NCBI RefSeq assembly: GCF_900113545.1
Contig: NZ_FOPS01000004.1
Location: forward strand, 113,909-177,908
DNA: 64,000 nucleotides
Source: Neisseria elongata subsp. elongata
GTDB lineage: Bacteria; Pseudomonadota; Gammaproteobacteria; Burkholderiales; Neisseriaceae
Direction of reading: 5' to 3'
Under the pieces are notes generated by a model that was not told where the DNA came from, ran no database searches, and worked only from the letters and a program-made list of their open reading frames with translations. Positions 1 to 7,639 of the stretch are shown here, one piece after another. A program made the position numbers and the translations under genes. Position 1 is the first letter of the stretch. Every line of letters starts with the position of its first letter.

Positions 1-6
1 CCGCGC

Positions 7-440
7 CAGCCGCCTTTAGGCGGCTGTGTGTTGAAACATGTTTCTGGGCGATGATGTAGCCTTGGTACAGGCAGCCGCCTTCAGGCGGCTGTGTGTTGAA
101 ACTCGTAAATGCGGCCAAACCACGGCAGGCCGAAGTCAGCCGCCTTCAGCCGCCTTCAGGCGGCTGTGTGTTGAAACATTAGCTCGAGCGTACTCATCGG
201 TACTTCGCGGCCCAGCCGCCTTCAGGCGGCTGTGTGTTGAAACCATCCGTTGATCCTGATGATTTCGATGTCGATCCCAGCCGCCTTCGGGCGGCTGCGT
301 GTTGAAACGAATTTTTATGCCTACGGTACTTTTGAAGCCATCCCCAGCCGCCTTCAGGCGGCTGCGTGTTGAAACACTACGGCGGTTTCCTTACCGCTAG
401 AATTGGTGGCAGCCGCCTTCAGGCAGCTGTATATTAAAAC
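7..440 (+). CRISPR. CRISPR array, leader-distal end, type I-C-like repeats
   Basis: Seven 31-nt repeats start at 7, 72, 147, 213, 278, 345 and 410. They begin CAGCCGCCTTCAGG and end TGTGTTGAAAC. Each contains a 9-bp inverted repeat (CAGCCGCCT/AGGCGGCTG), and the TTGAAAC end is typical of type I-C repeats. The six spacers are 34-36 nt. The third repeat is preceded by an extra copy of its first 10 nt (137-146). The last repeat (410-440) has four changes and is followed by unique DNA, so this is the old, leader-distal end; leader and cas genes should lie left of the window. Subtype is inferred from the repeat alone. No spacer match was noticed within the window. Confidence 0.96.
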
Positions 441-530
441 GGTCGCCATCTCCTTTTGAAGAGGTATCTTGATCTACGGCGTTCAAACAGCCATAGCCAA
501 AAAATATCCTTGCTAAAATGATCTGCTGTT

Positions 531-559
531 TTGTCAATATTTGAAGCGGTGCGTATAAT
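531..559 (+). promoter_or_regulatory. sigma70-type promoter of luxS-mtnN
   Basis: TTGTCA (531-536) and TATAAT (554-559) are separated by 17 nt, a near-consensus promoter. It lies 36 nt upstream of the luxS start and after the last CRISPR repeat, so luxS is not read from the array. Confidence 0.8.
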
Positions 560-595
560 CCCCGTTTTTATCACTACCGAACGAGGGGATTCGTC

Positions 596-1075
596 ATGAG
601 CGAAATCCAAATTGAGAAAAAAATGAATGTCGAGAGCTTCAATCTCGACCACACCAAAGTAAAAGCCCCTTATGTGCGGCTGGCCTGTGTGACCGACGGC
701 GATTTCGGCGACAAAATCTACAAATACGACCTGCGCGTCTGCCAGCCCAATCAAGACCATATGGAAATGCCGTCCCTGCATTCGCTGGAACACCTGATGG
801 CCGAATTGTCGCGCAATCATTCTGATAAAATCGTGGACATCAGCCCCATGGGTTGTCAGACCGGTTTCTATATCGCCCTGCTGAACATGGGTGATTATGA
901 CGAGGTTTTGCAACTGATTGAAAATACATTGAAAGATGTTTTATCCGCAACGGAAGTCCCGGCCTGCAACGTCGTCCAGTGCGGCTGGGCGGCCAGCCAC
1001 AGTTTGGAAGGGGCGCAGCAAATCGCGCGCGGCCTGCTCGACAAACGCGGCGAGTGGCCGCAAGTGTTTGCCTGA
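596..1075 (+). CDS. luxS: S-ribosylhomocysteine lyase LuxS
   Basis: LuxS cleaves S-ribosylhomocysteine to homocysteine and the autoinducer-2 precursor DPD in the cytoplasm. The 159-residue product has the expected length. It shows the metal-binding HxxEH motif (HSLEHL, about residues 61-66), the family segment GCQTGFY (about 86-92) and the downstream Cys in VVQCGW that completes the iron site. The ATG at 596 follows a GAGGGG ribosome site; a second Met nine codons later is an alternative start. It heads an apparent two-gene operon with mtnN 19 nt downstream, which makes its substrate from S-adenosylhomocysteine. Whether AI-2 is a signal or just a by-product here cannot be told from sequence. 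Confidence 0.95.
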   Translation: MSEIQIEKKMNVESFNLDHTKVKAPYVRLACVTDGDFGDKIYKYDLRVCQPNQDHMEMPSLHSLEHLMAELSRNHSDKIVDISPMGCQTGFYIALLNMGDYDEVLQLIENTLKDVLSATEVPACNVVQCGWAASHSLEGAQQIARGLLDKRGEWPQVFA

Positions 1076-1094
1076 TTTCGGGAAAGGAAACGGG

Positions 1095-1799
1095 ATGAAC
1101 GCTATCCGCACCATTGCCGTCATCGGCGCGATGCAGCCCGAAATTGAATTATTGAAAGGCCGTCTGAATAACCGTGAAAGCCACTGTTTCGGCGCGTTTG
1201 AAATCCATTGCGGCGAATTGCACGGCAAACGCATTGTGCTGACGTTAAGCGGGATAGGCAAAGTCAATGCCGCCGCGGCCACTGCCACGGCCATCCTCAA
1301 ATTTTCTCCCGACTGCGTCATCAATACCGGCAGCGCGGGCGGTTTGGGGCAGGGCTTGAAAGTGGGGGATGTGGTCATCGGCAGTGAAACCGCACATCAC
1401 GATGTGGACGTTACCGCCTTCGGATATGCAATCGGCCAAGTGCCGCAACTGCCGCCGGCGTTTGCTTCCGACCATGCTTTGGTAACCGCTGCCGAGCGGG
1501 CGGCTGCAGCGTTTCCGAATGCCGCAGTACGGCGCGGGCTGATTGTTAGTGGTGATCAGTTCGTTCACAGCAGTGAGGCCGTTGCCGCCATCCGCAAAAA
1601 CTTTCCCGATGTGCAGGCGGTGGAAATGGAGGCTGCGGCCATCGCGCAAACCTGCGCCCAATTCGGCCTGCCGTTTGTCGTTATCCGCGCCGTATCCGAT
1701 GCGGCCGACGAGAAGGCGGATGTCAGCTTTGACGAGTTCCTGCAAACCGCCGCCGTCCATTCGGCGGAAATGGTGGACGGGATGATTCGGGAGTTGTGA
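1095..1799 (+). CDS. mtnN: 5'-methylthioadenosine/S-adenosylhomocysteine nucleosidase
   Basis: This enzyme (Pfs/MTAN) removes adenine from S-adenosylhomocysteine and methylthioadenosine, relieving product inhibition of methylases and feeding LuxS. The 234-residue product carries the family landmarks: GAMQPEIE near the N-terminus, SGIGKVNAA, NTGSAGG, VSGDQF, the nucleoside-binding VEMEAAA, and RAVSDAAD with the catalytic Asp. The start chosen is ATG 1095, preceded by AAGGAAA; the open frame extends further upstream inside luxS but without support. Together with luxS it forms the two-step activated methyl cycle branch. A separate methylthioinosine phosphorylase lies at 11365. Confidence 0.96.
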   Translation: MNAIRTIAVIGAMQPEIELLKGRLNNRESHCFGAFEIHCGELHGKRIVLTLSGIGKVNAAAATATAILKFSPDCVINTGSAGGLGQGLKVGDVVIGSETAHHDVDVTAFGYAIGQVPQLPPAFASDHALVTAAERAAAAFPNAAVRRGLIVSGDQFVHSSEAVAAIRKNFPDVQAVEMEAAAIAQTCAQFGLPFVVIRAVSDAADEKADVSFDEFLQTAAVHSAEMVDGMIREL

Positions 1800-1810
1800 A
1801 TGTATTGAAA

Positions 1811-1863
1811 AGGCCGTCTGAAGACCGCTTTCGGTTGATATAACCTGCGTTTTCAGACGGCCT
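1811..1863 (+). terminator. DUS inverted pair after mtnN
   Basis: AGGCCGTCTGAA at 1811-1822 and its reverse complement at 1852-1863 can form a 12-bp stem with a 29-nt loop, a likely terminator of luxS-mtnN as well as an uptake signal. It ends 20 nt before the next start codon. Confidence 0.6.
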
Positions 1864-1883
1864 CTTCCTTGAAGGAGAATTTT

Positions 1884-2600
1884 GTGAACGGCACGATAGA
1901 ACACGTTCAAGCCGCCGCCTTTGATTTGGACGGCACACTTTGCGATTCGCTGCCCGATTTGGCGGCTGCCGCCAATGCCATGCGTGCGTCGCTCGACCTG
2001 CCCCCGCTGCCGCAGCCGACCGTTGAAAGCTATGTCGGCGACGGCATTGCCGTGTTGGTGCACCGCGCGCTGACTGGCAATGTGGACGGTAGGGCAGAAG
2101 AAAAACTGTGGGCGCAGGGCTTTACCCTGTTTGTTCAATATTACGCAGAACATATTGCCGACCGCACCCGTGCCTATCCCGAAACCGAAGCGGGGCTGGG
2201 ATTATTGAAATCGCTCGGTATCCCGTTGGCGGTGATTACCAACAAAAACGAAGTGTTGGCGGTCAAACTGCTGGAAGCATTGGGCCTGTCCGACTACTTC
2301 AGCCTCGTACTCGGCGGCGACAGCCTGCCGGAGAAGAAACCTTCGCCCGCGCCGCTGCTGCATGCCGCCGAAGTGCTGGGCGTTCCGGTGGAAAACATGA
2401 TTATGGTCGGCGATTCGCGCAACGACATCCTGGCTGCCAAAGCGGCGGGCTGCCCGAGCATAGGCGTAACCTTCGGCTACGGCGACATGGCCGAACTCTC
2501 GAAACACGAAGCCACGCGGCCGGATTGGACAATCGGCTCGCTGCCGGAAATCTACGAAAACCTGCGCCCGCAGCGGGAAGAAAAAGAGAAGGCCGTCTGA
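1884..2600 (+). CDS. gph: phosphoglycolate phosphatase, HAD family
   Basis: Gph dephosphorylates 2-phosphoglycolate, a product of oxidative DNA end repair. The product of about 238 residues has the HAD motif I FDLDGTLCDS near the N-terminus, motif II ITNKN, and motifs III/IV around KKPSP and MVGDSRNDILAA. The GTG at 1884 sits seven nucleotides after a strong GAAGGAGAA; a TTG at 1869 overlaps that ribosome site and is rejected. The gene ends exactly in a DUS: the last codons and stop are GCC GTC TGA. It is followed by a DUS hairpin and recX. Confidence 0.92.
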   Translation: MNGTIEHVQAAAFDLDGTLCDSLPDLAAAANAMRASLDLPPLPQPTVESYVGDGIAVLVHRALTGNVDGRAEEKLWAQGFTLFVQYYAEHIADRTRAYPETEAGLGLLKSLGIPLAVITNKNEVLAVKLLEALGLSDYFSLVLGGDSLPEKKPSPAPLLHAAEVLGVPVENMIMVGDSRNDILAAKAAGCPSIGVTFGYGDMAELSKHEATRPDWTIGSLPEIYENLRPQREEKEKAV

Positions 2601-2631
2601 AAACAGACGGAAGCGGTTTTTCAGACGGCCT
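2590..2631 (+). terminator. DUS inverted pair overlapping the gph stop
   Basis: Two DUS in opposite orientation (2590-2601 and 2620-2631) flank an 18-nt loop. The first DUS contains the gph stop codon. A third DUS (2669-2680) abuts the recX start codon. Confidence 0.6.
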
Positions 2632-2680
2632 CAAGGCCCGTTCCGCCCATCCCACCCAATCAAACCCTTTCAGACGGCCT

Positions 2681-3130
2681 ATGAACCCGCAGAAAACCCT
2701 CCGCGCCCGCGCACTCGACATCCTTTCACGTCAGGAAATCAGCCGTGCCGAACTCAAGCGCAAACTTGCCCCGCATGCAGAGAATGAAGAGGAAATCGAG
2801 CGCGTACTGGACGAATTCGCCGACCGCCGCTGGCAGTCCGACGAACGTTATGCCGAAGCCTATATCCACAGCAAAAGCCGCAAACACGGCTCATTGCGGC
2901 TGAAACAGGCTTTGGCGCAAAAGGGCGTGGACGAAGAAACCGTGCGCGCCTTCCTACCCGACCGCGACAACGAATTGGCTTCCGCCGTAGAAGTGGTGCG
3001 CAAAAAATTCAAACGCCCGCCCGCCGACTATGCCGAAAAACTCAAACAGATGCGCTTTTTGGCTTATCGCGGCTTCGACGGCGACACTATTCAGACGGCC
3101 TTAAGGCAGGCCTGGACGGAAGGAGAATAG
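2681..3130 (+). CDS. recX: recombination regulatory protein RecX
   Basis: RecX binds and modulates RecA filaments. The 149-residue product matches the neisserial family throughout, with the core LSRQEISRAELKRKL, YAEAYIHSKSRKHGS and FLAYRGFDGDTIQTAL. The start chosen is ATG 2681, which comes directly after a DUS (2669-2680), so no Shine-Dalgarno sequence can be seen. The open frame extends far upstream inside gph but only this start gives the family length. Near the 3' end another DUS core is translated as part of TIQTAL. It is the only RecA-related gene close by; recO and radA lie elsewhere in the window. Confidence 0.93.
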   Translation: MNPQKTLRARALDILSRQEISRAELKRKLAPHAENEEEIERVLDEFADRRWQSDERYAEAYIHSKSRKHGSLRLKQALAQKGVDEETVRAFLPDRDNELASAVEVVRKKFKRPPADYAEKLKQMRFLAYRGFDGDTIQTALRQAWTEGE

Positions 3131-3279
3131 GCAGGCGGCCGGAAACACAATAAAACCAAGGTATGCAGGCCGTCTGAAAAACAGGCCGGGCATGAAAAAA
3201 CGGCTCGCCGTTTCCGCCGCTTTGAGGAGGTTTGACCGCCCGCATACCAAACACACCGCAAATCAAGGATGTACACATC

Positions 3280-4101
3280 ATGGCACATTACGCAATCGGC
3301 GACGTACAGGGCTGCTTCGACGAACTGGAAGCCCTGCTGACCAAAATCGGATTCAACCACGGCTGCGACACGCTCTGGCTCACGGGCGACATCGTCAACC
3401 GCGGGCCCAAATCGCTGGAGAGCCTCAAATTCTGCATGAAGCACGAAGACAGCGTGCAGATTATCCTCGGCAACCACGACCTGCACCTGCTGGCCGTCCT
3501 CTACGGCCACGGCACGATGAAAAAACGCGATACCATCGAGCCCATCGTCAAGCACAAACACGCCGACAAAATGCGCGACTGGTTGCGCCATCAGCCGCTG
3601 CTGGTGCAGAAAGACAGCTATCTGATGGTTCATGCCGGACTTTTGCCGCAATGGACGGCGGCGCAGGCGGCGGAGTTTGCCCGCGAAGTCGAACACAGCA
3701 TGCGCCGCAGCAAACACGGCGAATATTTTGCCGAAATGTACGGCAACAAACCCGCCGCCTGGTCGGAAGATTTGCGGGGTGCGGACAGATTGCGCCTGCT
3801 GGTAAACGTCTTTACCCGCATGCGCGCCTTAAACGCCGACGGCAGTTTGGATTACGACTTCAAAAGCACGCCGTCTGAAATGCCGCCGCACCTCCATGCC
3901 TGGTTTGATGCGCCGAACCGCCGCCACCTCGACCACACCATAGTGTTCGGCCATTGGTCGGCACTCGGCCTGCTCGACAGTGCGGAAAAAAAAGTGCTGG
4001 CACTCGATACAGGCGCACTGTGGGGCGGCTGCCTGACCGCCGTCAATCTGGCCGACCACAGCATCGTGCAGGAAGCCGCGCACGGCAGGCTGGATTGGTG
4101 A
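3280..4101 (+). CDS. apaH: symmetrical diadenosine tetraphosphatase ApaH
   Basis: ApaH splits Ap4A into two ADP and also removes NpnN caps from RNA. The 273-residue product has the metallophosphatase motifs in order: GDVQG (about residues 7-11), GDIVNRG, GNHD and GHW. ATG 3280 follows an AAGGAT ribosome site; upstream in-frame starts lack one. The stop codon TGA overlaps the first base of a DUS that begins the downstream hairpin. A lone DUS at 3167-3178 lies between recX and apaH, so the two are probably separate units. Confidence 0.95.
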   Translation: MAHYAIGDVQGCFDELEALLTKIGFNHGCDTLWLTGDIVNRGPKSLESLKFCMKHEDSVQIILGNHDLHLLAVLYGHGTMKKRDTIEPIVKHKHADKMRDWLRHQPLLVQKDSYLMVHAGLLPQWTAAQAAEFAREVEHSMRRSKHGEYFAEMYGNKPAAWSEDLRGADRLRLLVNVFTRMRALNADGSLDYDFKSTPSEMPPHLHAWFDAPNRRHLDHTIVFGHWSALGLLDSAEKKVLALDTGALWGGCLTAVNLADHSIVQEAAHGRLDW

Positions 4102-4151
4102 GGCCGTCTGAAAGCAGGGTTTTCTTAAAATGTTTTTCAGACGGCCTTTTG
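4101..4151 (+). terminator. DUS hairpin after apaH
   Basis: DUS copies at 4101-4112 and 4136-4147 in inverse orientation are followed by TTTT. The pair can act as a Rho-independent terminator of apaH. Confidence 0.7.
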
Positions 4152-4224
4152 TAACGGAATAATGCAAAAATTAATTTCTACTCGCAAAACTTTACACAAA
4201 CCAGTATGATGGCGTTTTATATCG

Positions 4225-4252
4225 GTCGGAAACCCGTTTCCGACGCTTTTTT
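4225..4252 (+). terminator. terminator-like hairpin in the leader of the NSS transporter gene
   Basis: An 8-9-bp perfect stem (GTCGGAAA/TTTCCGAC) with a CCCG-type loop is followed by GC and six T. It lies 57 nt upstream of the transporter start and 74 nt after the apaH terminator, so it may be an attenuator or the end of a short RNA rather than the apaH terminator. A TATGAT box at 4205-4210 lies just upstream, with no convincing -35. Confidence 0.6.
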
Positions 4253-4308
4253 GTATTCATCGCCGCGGTCCGTCCGGGCTGCGGCCATCACATCAAGGAG
4301 GTGCATTC

Positions 4309-5844
4309 GTGTCTGAACAACAACAATCGCAGCGCGAAACTTTTTCCAGCCGGAAAGCCTTTATGTTTGCCGCCATCGGTTCGGCGGTGGGCTTGGGCAA
4401 TATTTGGCGTTTTCCCTATGTCGCTTATGACAACGGCGGCGGCGCGTTCATTATTCCCTATCTGATCGCGCTGATTACGGCGGGTATCCCGCTGCTGCTG
4501 CTCGATTACGCCATTGGCCACCGTTATCGCGGTTCGCCCCCGTTGGCTTTTCGCCACGTTTCCAAATATTTCGAGCCGTTCGGCTGGTGGAACGTGCTGA
4601 CCAACGTCGTAATTTGTACCTATTACGCCGTGATTCTTGGCTGGGCGGTCAGCTATACCTTCTATTCGGTTACCGGAACATGGGGCGCGCAGCCCGAAAG
4701 TTTCTTTTTCGGCGAATACCTGAAAATGGCGAAAGACCCCGGTTTGGGTTTGGATTTTGTCGGCAGCGTATTGTGGCCGCTGATCGGCGTGTGGCTGTTT
4801 ACCATCTTCATCCTGGCCGCAGGCGTGCAGAAAGGCGTGGCGCGCGCGTCTACTTTCTTTATGCCGCTTTTGGTGGTGATGTTCGTTTTGATGGTCGGCA
4901 TTTCGCTCACGCTGCCGGGCGCAGCCAAAGGCTTGGACGCGCTGTTTACGCCCAAGTGGTCTAAGTTGGCCGAACCGGGCGTGTGGGTGGCGGCTTACGG
5001 GCAGATTTTCTTCTCGCTTTCCATCTGTTTCGGCATCATGATTACCTATTCGTCGTATCTGAAACCCAAATCCGATTTGGGCAGCACCGGTTTGGTGGTC
5101 GGCTTTGCCAACAGCAGTTTCGAAGTATTGGCCGGTATCGGCGTGTTTGCCGCATTGGGCTTTATGGCCGCCTCGCAGGGTAAGGAAGTCAGCAATGTTG
5201 CTTCTTCCGGCATCGGCTTGGCCTTTATCGCCTTCCCAACCATCATCAATCAGGTGCAGGCTCCCTTGGGCTCGATTATCGGCGTACTGTTTTTCGGTTC
5301 GCTGGTGTTCGCCGGCATTACTTCCCTGATTTCCGTGGTGGAAGTGATTGTGGCCGCCGTGCAGGACAAATGGAAAGTGGCGCGCGTGCCGGCTACATTG
5401 GCCGTGTGCATTCCGATGGCGGTGATTTCCACCCTGCTGTTCGGTACGACCACGGGCCTGCCCGTGTTGGATGTGTTGGACAAATTCATCAACGTTTACG
5501 GCATCGTGGCCGCCGGTTTCATGTATGTGCTGGCTTTGGTGGTGTGGGAAAAACTGCCGCTGCTGCGCAAACACGTCAATTCCGTTTCCTCTTTCAAAAT
5601 CGGCATTGTCTGGAACTTCTTCATCCTCACCACGCTTAATGTGTTGGGTTACATGCTGTTCCTCGATACCCGCGACCTATTGGCGGAAAACTACAGCGGT
5701 TATCCCGATTGGTTCCTGAATATTCTGGGCTGGGGTATGGCCGGCGGCCTCATCGTATTGTCCGTCATCCTGACCTTCCTGCCGTGGCACCGCAGCGCGG
5801 CCACTATTGCCCCGATTGACAACAATGAAGGAGACTTGGAATGA
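4309..5844 (+). CDS. sodium-dependent NSS-family amino-acid transporter (MetP-like)
   Basis: A 511-residue inner-membrane protein of the neurotransmitter:sodium symporter family, the LeuT fold. The signature is near the N-terminus: [14 protein letters not shown] followed by [10 protein letters not shown], which builds the substrate and Na+ sites of TM1 and TM2. About a dozen hydrophobic segments follow. The GTG start at 4309 has a near-perfect AAGGAGGTG ribosome site. The stop overlaps (ATGA) a 36-codon gene resembling MetS, the small subunit of methionine/alanine importers, so methionine or alanine is the likely substrate by analogy with MetPS. The exact substrate is not established from sequence. 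Confidence 0.9.
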   Translation: MSEQQQSQRETFSSRKAFMFAAIGSAVGLGNIWRFPYVAYDNGGGAFIIPYLIALITAGIPLLLLDYAIGHRYRGSPPLAFRHVSKYFEPFGWWNVLTNVVICTYYAVILGWAVSYTFYSVTGTWGAQPESFFFGEYLKMAKDPGLGLDFVGSVLWPLIGVWLFTIFILAAGVQKGVARASTFFMPLLVVMFVLMVGISLTLPGAAKGLDALFTPKWSKLAEPGVWVAAYGQIFFSLSICFGIMITYSSYLKPKSDLGSTGLVVGFANSSFEVLAGIGVFAALGFMAASQGKEVSNVASSGIGLAFIAFPTIINQVQAPLGSIIGVLFFGSLVFAGITSLISVVEVIVAAVQDKWKVARVPATLAVCIPMAVISTLLFGTTTGLPVLDVLDKFINVYGIVAAGFMYVLALVVWEKLPLLRKHVNSVSSFKIGIVWNFFILTTLNVLGYMLFLDTRDLLAENYSGYPDWFLNILGWGMAGGLIVLSVILTFLPWHRSAATIAPIDNNEGDLE

Positions 5845-5951
5845 GCACAAATGCCATTATTATGATGATGATTTCCCTGGTAGTGATTTGGGGCGGATTC
5901 GTCGTTTCCATCCTGCGTCTGCCGAAAGAGCAGAAAGGGCAGGAGGAATAA
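5841..5951 (+). CDS. MetS-like small subunit of methionine/alanine importer
   Basis: A 36-residue protein starting at ATG 5841, which overlaps the transporter stop codon (ATGA), so translation is probably coupled; GAAGGAGA lies just upstream inside the transporter gene. The peptide is one membrane helix ([20 protein letters not shown]) followed by a short charged tail. This matches the pattern of the methionine/alanine importer small subunit family, which is encoded directly downstream of NSS transporters and is needed for their activity. The family call rests on context and general pattern. Confidence 0.8.
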   Translation: MSTNAIIMMMISLVVIWGGFVVSILRLPKEQKGQEE

Positions 5952-6000
5952 AGATACAGGCCGTCTGAAAAGACGACGGCTCGGATGGAAATATACAACC

Positions 6001-6107
6001 GCCGCCATTCCCGCGCAGTCGGGAATCCGGACTTCGATTTTTCAGAAGTGGAAGGGAATTGCCGTTATGCCCAACCTCCGGATTCCTGCTTGTGGGAGAA
6101 TGGCGGC
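6001..6107. repeat. degenerate palindromic element with dRS3 core
   Basis: GCCGCCATTCCC... at 6001-6030 and a diverged inverted copy at 6078-6107 form imperfect 29-30-nt terminal inverted repeats about 107 nt end to end. The left arm holds a perfect dRS3 core ATTCCC-N8-GGGAAT (6007-6026). It resembles the better conserved elements at 41931, 42395 and 60033. It fills the gap between the small transporter subunit and hslO. Confidence 0.7.
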
Positions 6108-6179
6108 GGCTGTGTTTCAAAGTTTCCGCTTTGCCGTCACAACATTCTGCACGAACTGCCGAGATTGAAAAGGACAAAA

Positions 6180-7076
6180 ATGAACCCGAACAACCAAGAC
6201 TTACGCACCCGCTTTATTTTCGACGACATGCCCGTCCGCGGCCTGCATGTCCGGCTGGAGGAAGTGTGGCGGCACATTGTCGGCCGCAAACAATATCCCG
6301 CCGCCATCCGCCGCGCGTTGGGCGAATTGCTGGCCGCAGGCGCACTGCTGTCGAGCAACCTGAAACTCGAAGGCACGTTGATTGTGCAGGTTCAGGGGCA
6401 AGGCCGTCTGAAAATGCTGGTGGTGGAAGCCACTTCCAACCAGACCTGCCGCGCCACCGCGCGTTGGGACGAAACCGCGCAAATAGGCGGCAACGAAACC
6501 CTGCGCGACCTCTTGGGCGAAAACGGTGTATTCGTCATTACCGTCCAGCCGCAGGACGGCGAACCGTGGCAGGGCGTGGTACCGCTGGAAGGCGGCAGCA
6601 TCGCCGAAATGCTGACCCACTACATGCTGCGTTCCGAACAGCTGGAAACCCACATCACGCTGGCCGCCGGCGGCGATACCGCGTCCGGCCTGCTGTTGCA
6701 GCGTCTGCCGGAAGAAACCTTGGACGAAGACGCATGGGCGCACGTTACCGCGCTGGCCGATACCGTAACGGCGGAGGAGCTGCTGAAATTAGACGCGCAA
6801 CATCTGCTGTACCGCCTGTTCCACGAAACCCCGCCGCGCGTTTTCGAACCGGAAACGCTGGAATTCGCCTGCACCTGCTCGCGCGGCAAAGTCAGCGACA
6901 TGCTGCTGATGCTGGGCGGTGAGGAAGTCGGTTCGATTGTGGCGGAAGAGGGCAGCATTTCGGTGGATTGCGATTTCTGCAACGAAAAATACGTATTCGA
7001 CGAAACGGACGTGAACGCACTGTTTGGTGCGGACGTGGTGAATGCTGTGCGCGAAGAGCAACACCGTTTGCAGTAA
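6180..7076 (+). CDS. hslO: redox-regulated chaperone Hsp33
   Basis: Hsp33 is a cytoplasmic holdase activated when oxidation releases zinc from a C-terminal four-cysteine centre. The 298-residue product has the expected length and both cysteine pairs: CTCS (the CxC pair, about residue 236) and CDFC (the CxxC pair, about 269). The N-terminal substrate-binding domain is recognisable (RGLHVRLEEVW; SSNLKLEGTLIVQVQG). ATG 6180 is preceded by AAAAGGAC; the open frame upstream runs through the palindromic repeat and is not counted. A DUS is translated inside the gene as GRLK. It is followed by a very tight DUS terminator. Confidence 0.95.
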   Translation: MNPNNQDLRTRFIFDDMPVRGLHVRLEEVWRHIVGRKQYPAAIRRALGELLAAGALLSSNLKLEGTLIVQVQGQGRLKMLVVEATSNQTCRATARWDETAQIGGNETLRDLLGENGVFVITVQPQDGEPWQGVVPLEGGSIAEMLTHYMLRSEQLETHITLAAGGDTASGLLLQRLPEETLDEDAWAHVTALADTVTAEELLKLDAQHLLYRLFHETPPRVFEPETLEFACTCSRGKVSDMLLMLGGEEVGSIVAEEGSISVDCDFCNEKYVFDETDVNALFGADVVNAVREEQHRLQ

Positions 7077-7096
7077 TAGCAAACTTCATGACAACA

Positions 7097-7127
7097 GAGG
7101 CCGTCTGAAAACTTTTCAGACGGCCTC
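7097..7127 (+). terminator. tight DUS palindrome after hslO
   Basis: A near-perfect 15-bp stem (GAGGCCGTCTGAAAA and its complement) has a one-nucleotide spacer, at 7097-7127. It is probably the hslO terminator. Confidence 0.75.
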
Positions 7128-7318
7128 TATTCTTTGCCGTGCCGGAACACCCGTTTTGATAAGGCAGCACGAAGCGGCGGGCACACGCCGGACACGCCGG
7201 CCATCAGGCAGACTGATGATGCCCATCTGAAAATAAAATTAGCCAAAATGTCTGCAGGGATTTTAAATCGCGCCATACCGGTTTTTCGGCTGAACACAAA
7301 GTAAGAGGAGATTGAAAA

Positions 7319-7639
7319 ATGGATAAGCAGACAACTTCCAAAGTGCTGTCGCATCCCAAGTTCCAAACCATGGCCAAACAGAAATCGATTTTGGGCTGGA
7401 CGTTTTCCGCCGTGATGTTTGCGGTCTATACGCTGTTTGTCGCCTATCTCGGCATCGATCCGCAGGCGTTTGCCACGCCCGTGTCCGAGGGCGGGATAAC
7501 GACTTGGGGGATTTATATCGGCTTGGCCGTGATTTTGTTTGCGGTGGCGATTACCGGCATTTATGTTTATGTTGCCAACGGCCGTTTTGAAGAAACTACC
7601 CGCGAAGTGGTGCGCGAAGTAACGGAGGGGAAAAAATGA
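7319..7639 (+). CDS. DUF485 family membrane protein upstream of actP
   Basis: A 106-residue protein of the DUF485 (YjcH) family. It has two hydrophobic segments, about residues 26-48 ([20 protein letters not shown]) and 66-88, with a charged C-terminal tail. Members of this family are regularly encoded directly before the acetate permease actP, and that is the case here: the stop codon overlaps the actP start (ATGA). ATG 7319 has an AAGAGGAG ribosome site. The biochemical role is unknown; a function in assembly or regulation of ActP is inferred from the conserved pairing. Confidence 0.9.
   Translation: MDKQTTSKVLSHPKFQTMAKQKSILGWTFSAVMFAVYTLFVAYLGIDPQAFATPVSEGGITTWGIYIGLAVILFAVAITGIYVYVANGRFEETTREVVREVTEGKK

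Noticed and set aside
38-253. Open frame of 71 codons across the CRISPR array
   Set aside because: It is a translation of repeats and spacers; the repeated peptide AAFRRLCVET comes from the CRISPR repeat itself.
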